In this document: positions 24,465 to 34,439 of the stretch, one piece after another
How positions within the stretch are numbered: the stretch's first letter is position 1
Layout of the letters: the number at the start of each line of letters is the position of its first letter
NCBI RefSeq assembly: GCF_001182895.1
Contig: NZ_LFQR01000026.1
Location: 1 to 44,579 of the forward strand
Source of the DNA: Frateuria defendens
GTDB taxonomy: Bacteria; Pseudomonadota; Gammaproteobacteria; Xanthomonadales; Rhodanobacteraceae
DNA length: 44,579 nt
Reading direction: 5' to 3'
Notes under the pieces: model-generated
The model's input: the letters and a program-made list of their open reading frames with translations, nothing else
The model's database searches: none
Told to the model about the DNA's origin: nothing
Position numbers and translations under genes: made by a program

Positions 24465-25526
24465 TCAGCCTCCGGTGGATGCCAGGTGGGGGGTGATGCC
24501 GGTGCGGCCCTGGTGCAGGTAGTGCGTCCGCTCCTTGTGCACGAGCTGGCCGCCGATGGCGCGCACCAGGTCGTCGAGCTGGTCGTCTTGCTGCAAGAAC
24601 GGGCGCAGCGGGATGCCGAACTCGCCGAACAGGCACAGCCGCAGGTCGCCCGTCGCGGTGACGCGCAGGCGGTTGCAGCCGCTGCAGAAGTCCTTCGAGT
24701 ACGGCGCGATGATGCCGATGCGGCCGGCGTAATCGGCGTGCCGGTACTCGCGCGCGGGGCCGGCGTCCGCGGCGCGCGGGAGCGCCTCCCAACCCGCCTC
24801 CAGCAACTGCGTCTCCAGCGTCTCGGCGCGCACGTGGTGGTCGCGGAAGAAGGCCAGGTTGTCGCCGGTCTGCATCAGCTCGATGAAGCGCAGGCCCACC
24901 GCGTGGTCGCGCAGGTAGTCGAGCCAGGCCGGCAGCTCGCGGTCGTTCACGTCGCGCAGCAGCACCGCGTTGAGCTTGACCGAGGGCAGGCCGGCGGCCA
25001 GCGCCATGTCGATGCCGGCCAGGATGTCCTCCAGCCGGTCGTGGCCGGTGATGCGCGCGAAGCTGGCCCGGTCGAGGCTGTCCACGCTGACGTTGATGGC
25101 GTTGAGCCCGGCCTCCGTCCACTCGCCCAGGCGGCGCGACAGCAGCGTGCCGTTGGTGGTCATCGCCAGCTTGCGCACACCAGGGATGGCGGCGGCGGTG
25201 CGCAGCACCTCGGTGAGGTCGTGCCGCACCGAAGGCTCGCCGCCGGTGATGCGCAGCTTGTGCATGCCGAGCGCGGCGAAGCCGCGCAGCAGCCGCGCGA
25301 CCTCGGGCAGGCTCAAGGGCGCGGCGGCCCCGGGCGCGGCGCGGTAGCCGTGCGGCAGGCAGTAGGTGCAGCGGAAGTTGCATGCCGGGACGATCGACAG
25401 GCGCAGGTAGGGAAAGCGGCGGCCGTAGCGGTCGGTCAACGCCGTCGCGGCCTCCGTCCCTGCTTCCGGCGGGCGGGAGGCGGTTGCGTTTTCCCGTTCG
25501 GGCGGGGAACTGCGGATCACGGACAC
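24465..25526 (-). CDS. moaA: MoaA, GTP 3',8-cyclase (radical SAM)
   Basis: About 353 aa. The radical SAM cluster motif CNFRCTYC sits after YLRLSIVPA, and the C-terminal second [4Fe-4S] site is CSGCNRLRVTATGDLRLC. The chain ends STGG, the double-glycine end required for function. It converts GTP to 3',8-cH2GTP, the first step of molybdopterin synthesis. I placed the start at a GTG (25526); the frame is open further upstream, and another GTG lies two codons later, so the N-terminus (about 35 residues before the core) is uncertain. First gene of the Mo operon. Confidence 0.95.
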   Translation of the reverse strand: MSVIRSSPPERENATASRPPEAGTEAATALTDRYGRRFPYLRLSIVPACNFRCTYCLPHGYRAAPGAAAPLSLPEVARLLRGFAALGMHKLRITGGEPSVRHDLTEVLRTAAAIPGVRKLAMTTNGTLLSRRLGEWTEAGLNAINVSVDSLDRASFARITGHDRLEDILAGIDMALAAGLPSVKLNAVLLRDVNDRELPAWLDYLRDHAVGLRFIELMQTGDNLAFFRDHHVRAETLETQLLEAGWEALPRAADAGPAREYRHADYAGRIGIIAPYSKDFCSGCNRLRVTATGDLRLCLFGEFGIPLRPFLQQDDQLDDLVRAIGGQLVHKERTHYLHQGRTGITPHLASTGG

Positions 25527-25628
25527 GGCACGCTCTTTCCCTCGGGGCTGCGGGCCCGGCGCCAGGCGCCGAGGTACGACCCGAGTATGGTCGTCGATGG
25601 CTCGGGGCACCAAATCGTTACGGCTTGT

Positions 25629-25652
25629 CTCATGATAAATCTTCTTTATGAG
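25629..25652. promoter_or_regulatory. AT-rich imperfect palindrome between LysR and moaA
   Basis: CTCATgATAAA and TTTATgAG-type arms form a 24-nt imperfect dyad covering the last codons of the LysR gene, about 100 nt before moaA. It could be an operator of the Mo operon. It does not resemble the ModE box I know. Weak, because its bases also encode the LysR C-terminus. A loose TTGGTG/CATACT -35/-10 pair for moaA lies just downstream (25584-25613). Confidence 0.25.
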
Positions 25653-26613
25653 CACGTCGCCCGGGCCCGCCCGCGGATGCGGCATGCAGGGCGTCGCCCA
25701 ACACGGCATCCAGCTGCCCTTGCAGGTCGAGCCGCGACGCCAGCTGCCAGGCTTTTTCCAGCAGGGGCGGAACGATCTTCTGGCGCAGGCGCAGCATGCC
25801 GACGATGGCGCTCAAGGGCGGGTCCAGCGGATGCAAGGTGATGCCGCGGCCCAGGAAATAGTCGGGCAGCGCGCTCACCGGCATGACGCTGCACATCTCC
25901 CCGCTGCGCACCATGGCGTAGAGCACGCTGATGGTGTTGGTCTCGACGATGACCCGCGGCGCGACGCCCGCCAGCTGGAAGGCCTCGTCGATGATCTCGC
26001 GGTTGTGCATGTCGCGGCTGAACAGGCACAGCGGCAGCCGCGAGGCCTCGCCCCAGCTCATGCGCGCCTTCAGCCGCCGCCCGGGGTGCGCCCCCGCCAC
26101 CAGCACGTAGCGCTCCGAGTAGAGCGGCTGCATCTCGTAGATCTGCTGCGGAATCTGGTCGAGATAGGTGATGCCCAGGTGCAACTCGCGCCGCTTCACG
26201 CGCTGGAGGATCGAGCGGGTGCTCAGCGAATGCAGCCCCAGGCGCAGCTCTGGCACCACGCGGCGGTAGGCCACCGTCAGCAGCATGGAAGCCTGAAAGG
26301 AGGACGGCACCGCCCCCACTTCCAGGTGGCCGCCCGCCACGGTCTTCGAGAATTCCGCCTCCTGGCGAAGGCCGTCGAGCGAGGCCAGCATCTGGCGAGC
26401 CCACAACAGGACCCGCTCGCCCTCGGGGGTAAAGCCGATGAAGCGCCGATCGCGGCGGATAATGGTGATGCCGAGTTCCTTCTCCAACTGCCGCAGGCCG
26501 GCCGAAAGCGCGGGCTGCGTCACCTGGCAGCTTTCGGCCGCCTGGGCGAAGTGGCGATGCTGCGCGAGTGCGACGAGGTAAGTCAGCTGGCGAACGAACA
26601 AGCAAGCCTCCAT
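25630..26613 (-). CDS. LysR-family transcriptional regulator
   Basis: 327 aa. HTH region (about 6-65): RQLTYLVALAQHRHFAQAAESCQVTQPALSAGLRQLE. The effector domain follows (about 95-300), and the C-terminal tail is basic. It is encoded between the molybdo-hydroxylase operon and the Mo-cofactor operon, all on the same strand, so it may control either one; it could sense the substrate of the IorAB-type enzyme. Start ATG at 26613. 26614-26783 holds no gene. Confidence 0.9.
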   Translation of the reverse strand: MEACLFVRQLTYLVALAQHRHFAQAAESCQVTQPALSAGLRQLEKELGITIIRRDRRFIGFTPEGERVLLWARQMLASLDGLRQEAEFSKTVAGGHLEVGAVPSSFQASMLLTVAYRRVVPELRLGLHSLSTRSILQRVKRRELHLGITYLDQIPQQIYEMQPLYSERYVLVAGAHPGRRLKARMSWGEASRLPLCLFSRDMHNREIIDEAFQLAGVAPRVIVETNTISVLYAMVRSGEMCSVMPVSALPDYFLGRGITLHPLDPPLSAIVGMLRLRQKIVPPLLEKAWQLASRLDLQGQLDAVLGDALHAASAGGPGRRAHKEDLS

Positions 26614-26783
26614 GCCGGATCGGTACCGGCTGCCACGGGAGCATGCCAGATTCCGCCATGTCCGCTTTCAACGCGACCGTGCCGCCTGGCTGCAGCCCAC
26701 GCGCCCGGACAGGCCGGATCCTCCGGCCCGCCCGAAGCGTCACGTCGATACCGTGCCGGGGAGACCGCCCCATTGTGCTGCGC

Positions 26784-28109
26784 TCACTGCGCACGACGTT
26801 TGGCGACCTCCTCGGCGGTGAGTCCGGCCTGCTTGCCGCCGAAATGCGTCAGGACGAAGTTCCCGAGCGCGGCGACCTCGGTGTCGGTGTACGCCCGGCC
26901 GAACGACGGCATCGAGGTTTGCCCGTGGGCGGTCTGCAGCGTCGTCCCGTGCAGGATGACCTGCGTGAGGTTGTAGGCCGCCGGATCGTTCACGGCCTGG
27001 GTGCCGAGCAGCGCCGCCTCGGCGCTCTGGCGCCCCTGGCCATTCCACAGGTGGCAGCCGGCGCAGGCGCCCTGGAACAGGTGCTGGCCGAGACCGCCGC
27101 GCGCCAGCTCCTCCGCGCCCGGCGCATCGGCGGTCGAGGCCAAGGCCAGGGGCGGCTGCTCGTTCAGCTCGCTGCCCGCGGCCCCCTGCCGGGGTTCCAC
27201 CGCCCGCAGATAGGCCACGAGGGCACCGATGTCTTCGGGCGTCAGGTACTGCAGGCTGTTCTGCACCACCTCGCCCATCGGGCCCGACGCCGTACCGCGC
27301 CCGGCGGCATGCCCCGTGGACAGGTAATCGGCCAGCTGCCGGTCGGTCCAGCCGCCGATGCCGTAGGTCTTGTCGGCGGTGATGTTGTAGGCCTTCCATC
27401 CCTGCAGCACCTCGCCGGACAGCGCCTGGCTGCGCTTGACCGCGAACAGGGCGTTGCGCGGCGTGTGGCACTCCTCGCAGTGCCCCAGCGCGGTGGCGAG
27501 ATAGGCACCGCGATTCCACGCCGCGGACTTGCCTTCCACCGGCTCGAAGCGCGCCTTCTTCAGGAACAGCACGTTCCAGAAGCTCAAGGCCCAGCGCTGG
27601 TTGTAGGGAAAGCCGAGCGCGTTCGCCCTGGCCGGCGCATGCGCCGGCGGCAGGCTGAACAGGTAGGCCTTGATGGCGAGGATGTCGTCGCGGCTCAGGG
27701 CGGTATACGAGGTATACGGAAAGGCCGGGTACAACGGCTTGCCGTCCTTGCGCACGCCCGCGTGCAGGGCGCGCACGAAATCCTCGTCGCTCCAGTCGCC
27801 GATGCCGGTTGCCTTGTCCGCCGTGATGTTGGTCGAGTAGAGGGTACCGAATGGCGTCTTGAAGGCCACGCCGCCCGCGAACGCCTGCCCACCGGGCACG
27901 GTGTGGCAGGCGATGCAGTCGGCGGCGCGCGCCAGGTATTCGCCGCGCGCCACGGGGTCGGTGAGGTTCGCCGGCGCGCCGGCGGCAGCCGGCTGCGGCG
28001 CGCCGGTTTCCCTGCCGTCGCCCACGGTCAGCAGGGCATAGGCGGAAAACGCCACGGCGCCGGCGACCACCACGCCCAGCGCTGCAAGCAGGATGCGTGC
28101 GGGTTTCAT
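26784..28109 (-). CDS. Triheme c-type cytochrome subunit of a molybdo-hydroxylase
   Basis: 441 aa with an N-terminal membrane anchor or signal segment ([20 protein letters not shown]). Three heme motifs CIACH, CEECH and CAGCH mark three cytochrome c domains, the layout of the cytochrome subunits of gluconate/alcohol dehydrogenases and of IorAB-linked or nicotinate dehydrogenases. It would take electrons from the IorA Fe-S subunit and pass them to quinone or a terminal oxidase. It overlaps the large subunit gene by 4 nt (ATGA). Confidence 0.93.
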   Translation of the reverse strand: MKPARILLAALGVVVAGAVAFSAYALLTVGDGRETGAPQPAAAGAPANLTDPVARGEYLARAADCIACHTVPGGQAFAGGVAFKTPFGTLYSTNITADKATGIGDWSDEDFVRALHAGVRKDGKPLYPAFPYTSYTALSRDDILAIKAYLFSLPPAHAPARANALGFPYNQRWALSFWNVLFLKKARFEPVEGKSAAWNRGAYLATALGHCEECHTPRNALFAVKRSQALSGEVLQGWKAYNITADKTYGIGGWTDRQLADYLSTGHAAGRGTASGPMGEVVQNSLQYLTPEDIGALVAYLRAVEPRQGAAGSELNEQPPLALASTADAPGAEELARGGLGQHLFQGACAGCHLWNGQGRQSAEAALLGTQAVNDPAAYNLTQVILHGTTLQTAHGQTSMPSFGRAYTDTEVAALGNFVLTHFGGKQAGLTAEEVAKRRAQ

Positions 28110-30376
28110 GCGGCCCCCTTCGCCACGGCGGTGGCGGCTTCGTCGAAGGCCTCGGTCACGACGGCCTTCAAGGCATCGGCGCCCTGCACCAGCGCGGAGC
28201 GGTCGATGGGGTATTTGCGCAACCTCACGCCGGTGGCGGCGAAGAGGGCGTTGATGAGGCTGGGGAACGCCATCACCGTACCGGTTTCGCCGATGCCGCC
28301 GGGCACTTCCTTGCTGTCGACGATATGCACCTCGATCGGCGGCGTCTCGTTGATGCGCATCATGCGGTAGTCGTTGAAATTGCTCTGCTCCACCGCGCCG
28401 TTCCTGATGGTGATGCCGTTGTAGAGCGCCGCGGTCCAGCCAAAGATCAGCCCGCCCTGGATCTGGGCCTCCACCGTATTGGGGTTGACCACCACGCCGC
28501 AGTCGACGGCGGCGACGGCGCGGCGCAGCGCGATGCCGCCCTGCGGCGAGACCTCCACCTCGACGATCACGCAGAGGTAGCTGCCGAACGGCGTCGCCAG
28601 GGCCACGCCCCGTCCGACCCGCGGCGGCAGCGTGCCCGCGCCCCAGCCCGCCTTGCTGGCCGCCAGGTCCAGCACGCCGAGCGCGCGCGGGTTCTTCTGC
28701 AACAGGTCGCGGCGGTAGGCCACCGGGTCCTTGCCGGCGGCGTGCGCCAGCTCATCGACGAAGCCCTCGACCACGAACACGTTGTGGGCCGGGCCCACGC
28801 CGCGCCACCAGCCGGGGTGCAGCCCCTCGGGCAGGTCGTGCCGCACCCATTCCACCTTCAGGTTGGGCACCTCGTACGGCAGCTCGGCGGCGCCTTCGAC
28901 GGCATCGGAGTCCAGGCCGTTCTTGCCCATGGCGCCGGGCGCGAACTTCGCCAGCACGGAGGCGCTGGTGATGCGGTCCCGCCACGCCACCGGCCGGCCC
29001 TCGGCGTCGAGCGTGGCGGCGATGCGGTCGTGGTAGGCCGGGCGGTAGCGGTCCTGCGCCAGGTCTTCCTCGCGCGTCCAGACCACCTTGAGCGGGTAGT
29101 CCACCTGCCTGGCGAAGGCCACCGCCTGTTCGATCGAATCCTCGAACAGGCGCCGGCCGAAGCCGCCGCCCATGTACTGGTTGTGCACCACGATGGTCTC
29201 GGGCTTCAGGCCCGTGACCTTGGCGGCCACGTCCACCGCGCGCGCGGGCACCTGGGTGCCGGTCCAGATCTCGCAGCCGTCCGGGCGCACGTGGACGACC
29301 GTATTGAGCGGCTCCATGGTCGTATGCGCCAGCAGGGGCAGTTCGTAGGTAGCCTCCACCGCCTTGCCCTTGACCCCGTCCACGTTCCCCACTTCGCGCG
29401 CCAGGATGGGCGTGCCGTTGCGGGAGGCGTCGGCGAGTTCCTTGAACAGCTGCTCGGTGGAGAAACTGGCATGGGGGCCGTGGTCCCAGCGGATGTCCAA
29501 CGCCGCCAGCGCCTGCTTCGCGGCCCAGAAATGCTCGCCGATCGCGGCCACCGCGTTGTCGATCTTCACGATGGCGACGAAGCCGGGCACCTGGCGCGCG
29601 CGGGCGTCGTCCACCGCGAGCAGCTTGCCGCCGATCGTGGGGCAGGCCCTGACCGTGGCGACCTTCATGCCGGGCACGCGGATGTCGATGCCGAACGGCA
29701 GGGAGCCGTCCACCTTGCCGGCCGTATCCACGCGGCGGAGCGGCTTGCCGATCAGCGCGAAGGCGCCGGGATCCTTTTCCACCACCCGCTCGGGCACCGG
29801 CAGCCGCGCGGCGGCGGCGGCCACCTCGCCGTAGCCGGCGCTGCGTCCGCTGGCCTCGTGCCGGATGACGCCGCGCGTCACCGTGCACTGGGCGGGCTCG
29901 ACCTTCCAGCGGGCGGCGGCCGCGGCGACCAGCAGGCTGCGCGCCGCGGCGCCGGCCTGGCGCAGGGTGGTCCAGCAGTAGCGGATGGTGGTGGAGCCGC
30001 CCGTGGCCTGCTCGCCGACCAGCGGGTTGGCGTAGAGCCTGCGGTTGGCGGGCGCGTGCTCGACCACGATCTGGTCCAGCCCCAGGTCCATCTCCTCGGC
30101 CAGCAGCGTGGCCTGGCCGGTGTACGCGCCCTGCCCCATCTCGATGCTCGGCATGACCAGGTGGACCGCGCCGCCGGCGCCGACGCGGATGTAGGCATTG
30201 GGCGCAAAGGCGGGGTCGCCCGCCTCGATGCGCCCCGGCTGGCCGGCGCGCCCCAGCACCTTGGCGCCGCCGCCAAGCCAGAGGAAAGCCACCACCAGCC
30301 CGCCCGTCTTCAGCGCCTGGCGGCGCGAGGGGTTGTCCGGGCCTTCGCCGGGCAGCAGATCGGGTCGCGTGTTCAT
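28106..30376 (-). CDS. Xanthine oxidase-family molybdopterin subunit (IorB-like), Tat-exported
   Basis: 756 aa. A Tat-type signal [10 protein letters not shown] (about 17-26) precedes a hydrophobic stretch, so the enzyme is periplasmic. The aldehyde oxidase/xanthine dehydrogenase Mo-domain is shown by [31 protein letters not shown] and the C-terminal [15 protein letters not shown], which holds the conserved catalytic Glu. This resembles isoquinoline 1-oxidoreductase beta and related MCD-cofactor aldehyde or N-heterocycle hydroxylases; the substrate cannot be told. Start ATG at 30376 overlaps iorA (ATGA). Confidence 0.92.
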   Translation of the reverse strand: MNTRPDLLPGEGPDNPSRRQALKTGGLVVAFLWLGGGAKVLGRAGQPGRIEAGDPAFAPNAYIRVGAGGAVHLVMPSIEMGQGAYTGQATLLAEEMDLGLDQIVVEHAPANRRLYANPLVGEQATGGSTTIRYCWTTLRQAGAAARSLLVAAAAARWKVEPAQCTVTRGVIRHEASGRSAGYGEVAAAAARLPVPERVVEKDPGAFALIGKPLRRVDTAGKVDGSLPFGIDIRVPGMKVATVRACPTIGGKLLAVDDARARQVPGFVAIVKIDNAVAAIGEHFWAAKQALAALDIRWDHGPHASFSTEQLFKELADASRNGTPILAREVGNVDGVKGKAVEATYELPLLAHTTMEPLNTVVHVRPDGCEIWTGTQVPARAVDVAAKVTGLKPETIVVHNQYMGGGFGRRLFEDSIEQAVAFARQVDYPLKVVWTREEDLAQDRYRPAYHDRIAATLDAEGRPVAWRDRITSASVLAKFAPGAMGKNGLDSDAVEGAAELPYEVPNLKVEWVRHDLPEGLHPGWWRGVGPAHNVFVVEGFVDELAHAAGKDPVAYRRDLLQKNPRALGVLDLAASKAGWGAGTLPPRVGRGVALATPFGSYLCVIVEVEVSPQGGIALRRAVAAVDCGVVVNPNTVEAQIQGGLIFGWTAALYNGITIRNGAVEQSNFNDYRMMRINETPPIEVHIVDSKEVPGGIGETGTVMAFPSLINALFAATGVRLRKYPIDRSALVQGADALKAVVTEAFDEAATAVAKGAA

Positions 30377-30930
30377 GCCGCGTCCTCCTGGCGAACCGAG
30401 AGAAACGCCTGGCCGGGCGCGTCCGTGCCGCTTGAGGCCGCCGCCGCTTCGTTGGGAATGGTCTGGGGCACGAGCTTCCTGCCGGTCGCTGCCTGCTTGA
30501 TCGCCTCGCGGATGCGCACATAGGTGCCGCAGCGGCAGATGTTGCCGGACATGGCGGCGTCGATCTGGGCATCGCTTGGCGCCGGCGTGCCCGCCAGCAG
30601 GGCGGTGGCCGACATGATCTGGCCCGACTGGCAGTAGCCGCACTGCACCACCTCGATGGCCAGCCACGCCTGCTGTACCTTCCTGCCGACCTCGCTGGCG
30701 CCCACACCCTCGATGGTGGTGATCGCCTTGTCGCCCACCGCGGACACCGGCAGCACGCACGAGCGCACGGCCAGCCCGTCGAGGTGCACGGTGCAGGCCC
30801 CGCACTGCGCGATGCCGCAGCCGAACTTGGTGCCGGTCAGCCCGATCACGTCGCGCAAGACCCAAAGCAGCGGCATGTCGTCCGGTACATCGACCGACTT
30901 GCGCTCTCCGTTGATATTCAAGATCAGCAT
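30373..30930 (-). CDS. [2Fe-2S] subunit of the molybdo-hydroxylase (IorA-like)
   Basis: 185 aa. Two [2Fe-2S] sites: plant-type ferredoxin [12 protein letters not shown] plus a Cys further on, and the all-helical domain QCGYCQSG with NICRCGTY. Longer than IorA (about 150) by a roughly 30-residue C-terminal tail. It shuttles electrons from the Mo site to the cytochrome. The ATG at 30930 has GGAGG 7 nt upstream, which decides the start over the longer open frame. Confidence 0.94.
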   Translation of the reverse strand: MLILNINGERKSVDVPDDMPLLWVLRDVIGLTGTKFGCGIAQCGACTVHLDGLAVRSCVLPVSAVGDKAITTIEGVGASEVGRKVQQAWLAIEVVQCGYCQSGQIMSATALLAGTPAPSDAQIDAAMSGNICRCGTYVRIREAIKQAATGRKLVPQTIPNEAAAASSGTDAPGQAFLSVRQEDAA

Positions 30931-30982
30931 GGGTGCCTCCGCGATGGACGTATGGACGGTGTCAGCGTTAGGCTTCGAAACC

Positions 30983-31591
30983 TTATCCGGCGTCGCCGGA
31001 CTGCCAGCGCCGGTAGTCCTCCGGCGTGTCGATGTCGATGCGGGCCTCGGGCATGGGCAGCGCCTGCACCTCGCCGGCGTGGCGGGCCAGCAGGCGGCGC
31101 GCGCCCTCCGGGCCGTGCAGGGCTTCCAGCTCGTCGAAGCAGCGCGCCGGGAAAAGGCAGGGCGCGCCCCGCACGCCGTCCCCGTAGGCCGCCGCCACGA
31201 TGCGGCCGGGCGCACCCTCGGCCGCGCTCGCCAGCGATGCCAGATGGTCGGCGCGAATGGCCGGCTGGTCGCCAAGGCAGACGATGACGGCGGCCAGCGA
31301 AGGCTGCCTGCCGCGCAGGCGCCGCACGCCGTAGGCGAGGGAGCCGCCCATGCCGGACGACCAATCCGCATGGAAGGCCACCTCCACGGAAAGGCCGTCC
31401 AGGGCGGGCTCGACCAGCGCCCGGTACGCGCCGGTCACCACCGTCACCCAGGGCGAGACCTGCAGGGCGGCCTGCGCCTGGCGCCGCACCAGCGGCTGGC
31501 CGCCCACGAGGAGCAACTGCTTGGGCGAGCCGTAGCGGCTTGCCTCGCCGGCGGCGAGCAGGACGATGCCGATGGCGCGGGCGCCGTTCAT
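30983..31591 (-). CDS. mocA: MocA-like molybdenum cofactor cytidylyltransferase
   Basis: 202 aa. The nucleotidyltransferase motif [18 protein letters not shown] and VCLGDQPAI are those of MocA-type enzymes, which make the cytosine-dinucleotide cofactor (MCD) used by xanthine oxidase-family proteins such as the neighbouring IorB. It overlaps xdhC by 4 nt. It differs from MobA (190 aa, elsewhere in the window), so the strain can make both MCD and MGD. Confidence 0.9.
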   Translation of the reverse strand: MNGARAIGIVLLAAGEASRYGSPKQLLLVGGQPLVRRQAQAALQVSPWVTVVTGAYRALVEPALDGLSVEVAFHADWSSGMGGSLAYGVRRLRGRQPSLAAVIVCLGDQPAIRADHLASLASAAEGAPGRIVAAAYGDGVRGAPCLFPARCFDELEALHGPEGARRLLARHAGEVQALPMPEARIDIDTPEDYRRWQSGDAG

Positions 31592-32685
31592 GGATGGATC
31601 GGCCCCTGCGTCCGGCTCAGCCGGACGCCCGAGCGCGCGTTCATCGCGGCCATGATTTCCGCCGCGACCGAGAGCGCGATCTCCGGCGCCGTCTCCGAAC
31701 CGATGTCCAGGCCCGCCGGCGCGTGGATCGCCGTGGCGGCGTCGTTCACGGCCTCGCGGATGCGCCCTGCCCGCTCCCGCGAGCCGATCACCCCGAGGTA
31801 GGCCAGGGGCAGCGGCGCCAAGGCCCGGACGAAGGCGAGGTCGCGCTCGAAGTTGTGCGTCATCACCACCACCGCCGTCTGCGGGTCGAACGCAAGCGCC
31901 TGCGGCAGCGCCTCGGGCGCGGCCGCGATCAGGGTGCCCACGCCGTCGGGGGGCGCGGCAGGCGGCGAGGAGGCGAGGTGCTCGACCAGGGTGGTCTGCC
32001 AGCCCAGGCCATGCGCCAGCCGCGAAAGCGCCAGCGCCCCCTCGTTGCGCCCGACCACGACCAGCGCCGGTGTGGGCCGCCACACTTCAAGCAGTATGCC
32101 CCATTGCGCGCCGTCCGCCTCGATGCGCTCGACGGCGGTGCGCGCGTTCAGCGGGACGGCGGCGGCGAGCGTGCGGACGCGCTCGGCCAGCGCCGGAACC
32201 GGAATGTCCGTCCAATGGCCCGACGCCTGATGGATCAGGCGCCACGGGCGCGGCGCCAGCGCGGCGCCGTCGCGCGAGAACACGGTGGCCACGGCGCCGC
32301 AGGCGCGCGCATCGTGAAGCTCGGCGAGCACGTCCAGGAAACGGCCATCCGCCGGATCGAGCAAGGGCTCGACGAGCACCTCCAGCTCGCCGCCGCAGCC
32401 CATTTCCATCATGACGTCGAAGTTCGCCTCGCGATTGTAGGGCACCAGCGCCGGCGCGCCCTCGGCCATCGCGCGCAGGGCACGCAGGACGATGTCGCGC
32501 TGCGGGCAGCCGCCCGACAGGGCGCAGGTCACCTCGCCGTCGGCATGCACCAGCATGCTGGTGCCGGCCCGCCGGAAGGTGGAGCCGCGCGTGCGGACGA
32601 TCGTCGCCAGCGCGGCCGGCGTTTGATGCGCGCGAAGCCGTTGGACCGCCGCCAAGAGCTGGGGGAATTCCTGCGGCGTGTTCAC
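31588..32685 (-). CDS. xdhC: XdhC/CoxI-family cofactor-maturation protein
   Basis: 365 aa starting at a GTG (32685), with AAGG about 8 nt upstream. The N-terminal XdhC/CoxI domain contains TRGSTFRRAGTSMLV and GGCPQRD; the C-terminal Rossmann-like domain has LVVVGRNEGALALSRLA and LAYLGVIGSRERAGRI. XdhC binds the Mo cofactor, helps with its sulfuration and insertion into xanthine dehydrogenase-type enzymes. First gene of the operon with mocA, iorA, iorB and cytochrome. 32686-32858 upstream probably holds its promoter; I see no gene there. Confidence 0.92.
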   Translation of the reverse strand: MNTPQEFPQLLAAVQRLRAHQTPAALATIVRTRGSTFRRAGTSMLVHADGEVTCALSGGCPQRDIVLRALRAMAEGAPALVPYNREANFDVMMEMGCGGELEVLVEPLLDPADGRFLDVLAELHDARACGAVATVFSRDGAALAPRPWRLIHQASGHWTDIPVPALAERVRTLAAAVPLNARTAVERIEADGAQWGILLEVWRPTPALVVVGRNEGALALSRLAHGLGWQTTLVEHLASSPPAAPPDGVGTLIAAAPEALPQALAFDPQTAVVVMTHNFERDLAFVRALAPLPLAYLGVIGSRERAGRIREAVNDAATAIHAPAGLDIGSETAPEIALSVAAEIMAAMNARSGVRLSRTQGPIHP

Positions 32686-32858
32686 GGGGATTGCCTTGCG
32701 GCTGCATCAGCCATGCAGGTCCATCCGATTCGGGCCAAGACAAGAACCGTTCGGCTTCGAGCCGGCCGGCGTCGCGCATTGCACCATAAGCCGATCGGGC
32801 ACCGCGTCCCTCGATTGAGTGATTCTGCGTGCGGACGGGGCCGACACGGCCATCGCCG

Positions 32859-34439
32859 CTACGAGGCTTTCCGCAGGGACAACGCGGCCAGGCCGCCCGC
32901 CAGCGAATACACGTTCTCCACGCCCTCCGCCCGCAGGCGCTGGACGGCGTGGGCGCTGCGGCGCCCGCTGGCGCAGATCAGCAGATAGCGCCCTTCGTTC
33001 CGCAGCACTTGCGCATGCACCGCGATCTCGCCCGAGGGCACGTGCCGCGACGGCACGCCCGGCAGCGGCAGGGCCGCGATCTCGTTGGCCTCGCGCACAT
33101 CCACCAGTTGGAAACCCGCAGCGACCGCTTCGGCCAGGCTGTGGAACGACAGGTCCATCTCGCGCTGATCCTGGGCGCGTCGAAGCGCGGCACGGGCCTG
33201 GTGCGTGCATCCGCCGTGGGCGGCGCAGCCTGCCGTGGTGTCCATGCCCAGGTGCTGGATCGTGTTGTCCAGCAGGTTCACCAGCGCCAGCGTGGCGTTC
33301 TTTGGCCTGGGCAGATCCAGCAGGATCTTCAGGGCTTCCATGGCCTGCATCGCGCCCAGCACGCCCGGCACCGGCCCGAGCACGCCGGACAGCACGCAGC
33401 TGCCCACCGCTTCGGGCGAGGGCTCCTGCGGCCACAGGCAGCGCAGGCAGGGTAAGCCCGCCTTCGGGTCCACCACCTGGAGCTGGCCTTCGTACTGGTA
33501 CACGCTGGCCAGGACCAGCGGCGTGCCGCTCAGCACCGCGCCATCGCTGCTCAAGTAGCGGCTGCGCATGTCGTCGGTGCACTCCAGCACCAGGTCGAAC
33601 TGCGCGAACGTCTCCACGACGTTGCCCGCATGCAGCGGCTCGGCGAATGCGCGCACCTGCACGGAAGGGTTGATGGCGGCGACGCGGCGAGCGGCCAGCT
33701 CCACCTTCGGCTTGCCGATGTCGCGGGCGTCGTAGAGGGTCTGCCGATGCAGGTTGCTGGCATCCACGCGGTCGCCGTCGACGAGGCCGAGCGTACCCAC
33801 GCCCGCTCCGGCCAGATAGGCGATGACGGGCGAGCCCAGGCCGCCGGCGCCGATCACCAGCACCCGCGCGGCGGCAAGCCGCGCCTGGCCGGCCTCGCCC
33901 ACCTCGGACAGCCGCATCTGGCGCGAATAGTCCGGCATGAACGGCGCGGCGGGCGCGTGCCCGTGGTGGGCATGCCCATGGTGAGGATGGCCGCCCTCCT
34001 CGTGCTCGTGCTCGCGATAGGTGTGCGAGCAGGCCACCCAGCTGGTCTCGCCGGTGACGTAGTGCTCCTTCTTCCAGATCGGTAGGCGGTGCTTGATCTC
34101 GTCGATGATGTAGCGGCAGGCGCGGAAGGCCTCGTCGCGGTGCGGCGCCGACGCGCCCACCCACACGGCCATGTCGCCGATCTTCAGGTCGCCGGTGCGG
34201 TGCACGCAGTGCGCCGCGCTGACGCCGTAGCGCGCGATGGCTTCCTCGGCGATGCGTTCGCCCTCGGCGATGGCCAGCTCGACGTAGGCCTCGTATTCGA
34301 GCCCGTCCACCTCGCGCCCCTCGTTGCTGTTGCGCACCCAGCCCTCGAAGGCGCAGAAGCCGCCCGCGCCGGGATCGCGCAGGCCCTCGCGCAGTGCCGC
34401 GGGGTCGATGGCCGTGGTGGCGATGGCGAAGCGCTTCAT
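32859..34439 (-). CDS. MoaE-MoeB-rhodanese triple-domain fusion
   Basis: 526 aa. Residues 1-140 are MoaE (molybdopterin synthase catalytic subunit); Lys116 and Lys123 in EIKHRLPIWKKE have the spacing of E. coli K119/K126. Residues 145-163 form a His-rich linker (HEHEEGGHPHHGHAHHGHA). Residues 170-415 are MoeB/ThiF: ATP site GAGGLGSP (197-204), HRQTLY, CTDD, zinc Cys C331/C334, and C405/C411 as CX5C instead of the usual CX2C. Residues 430-526 are a rhodanese with active-site loop CASGRRS (C489). The protein combines adenylation, sulfur supply and synthase for MoaD. It overlaps moaD by 4 nt. Confidence 0.93.
   Translation of the reverse strand: MKRFAIATTAIDPAALREGLRDPGAGGFCAFEGWVRNSNEGREVDGLEYEAYVELAIAEGERIAEEAIARYGVSAAHCVHRTGDLKIGDMAVWVGASAPHRDEAFRACRYIIDEIKHRLPIWKKEHYVTGETSWVACSHTYREHEHEEGGHPHHGHAHHGHAPAAPFMPDYSRQMRLSEVGEAGQARLAAARVLVIGAGGLGSPVIAYLAGAGVGTLGLVDGDRVDASNLHRQTLYDARDIGKPKVELAARRVAAINPSVQVRAFAEPLHAGNVVETFAQFDLVLECTDDMRSRYLSSDGAVLSGTPLVLASVYQYEGQLQVVDPKAGLPCLRCLWPQEPSPEAVGSCVLSGVLGPVPGVLGAMQAMEALKILLDLPRPKNATLALVNLLDNTIQHLGMDTTAGCAAHGGCTHQARAALRRAQDQREMDLSFHSLAEAVAAGFQLVDVREANEIAALPLPGVPSRHVPSGEIAVHAQVLRNEGRYLLICASGRRSAHAVQRLRAEGVENVYSLAGGLAALSLRKAS

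Noticed and set aside
25527-25629. Mo-cofactor riboswitch before moaA
   Set aside because: Only about 100 nt are available and I cannot build the known multi-stem fold; not claimed.
28097-30523. Long plus-strand frame opposite the IorB gene
   Set aside because: Antisense shadow without motif; the minus strand encodes a complete molybdo-hydroxylase.
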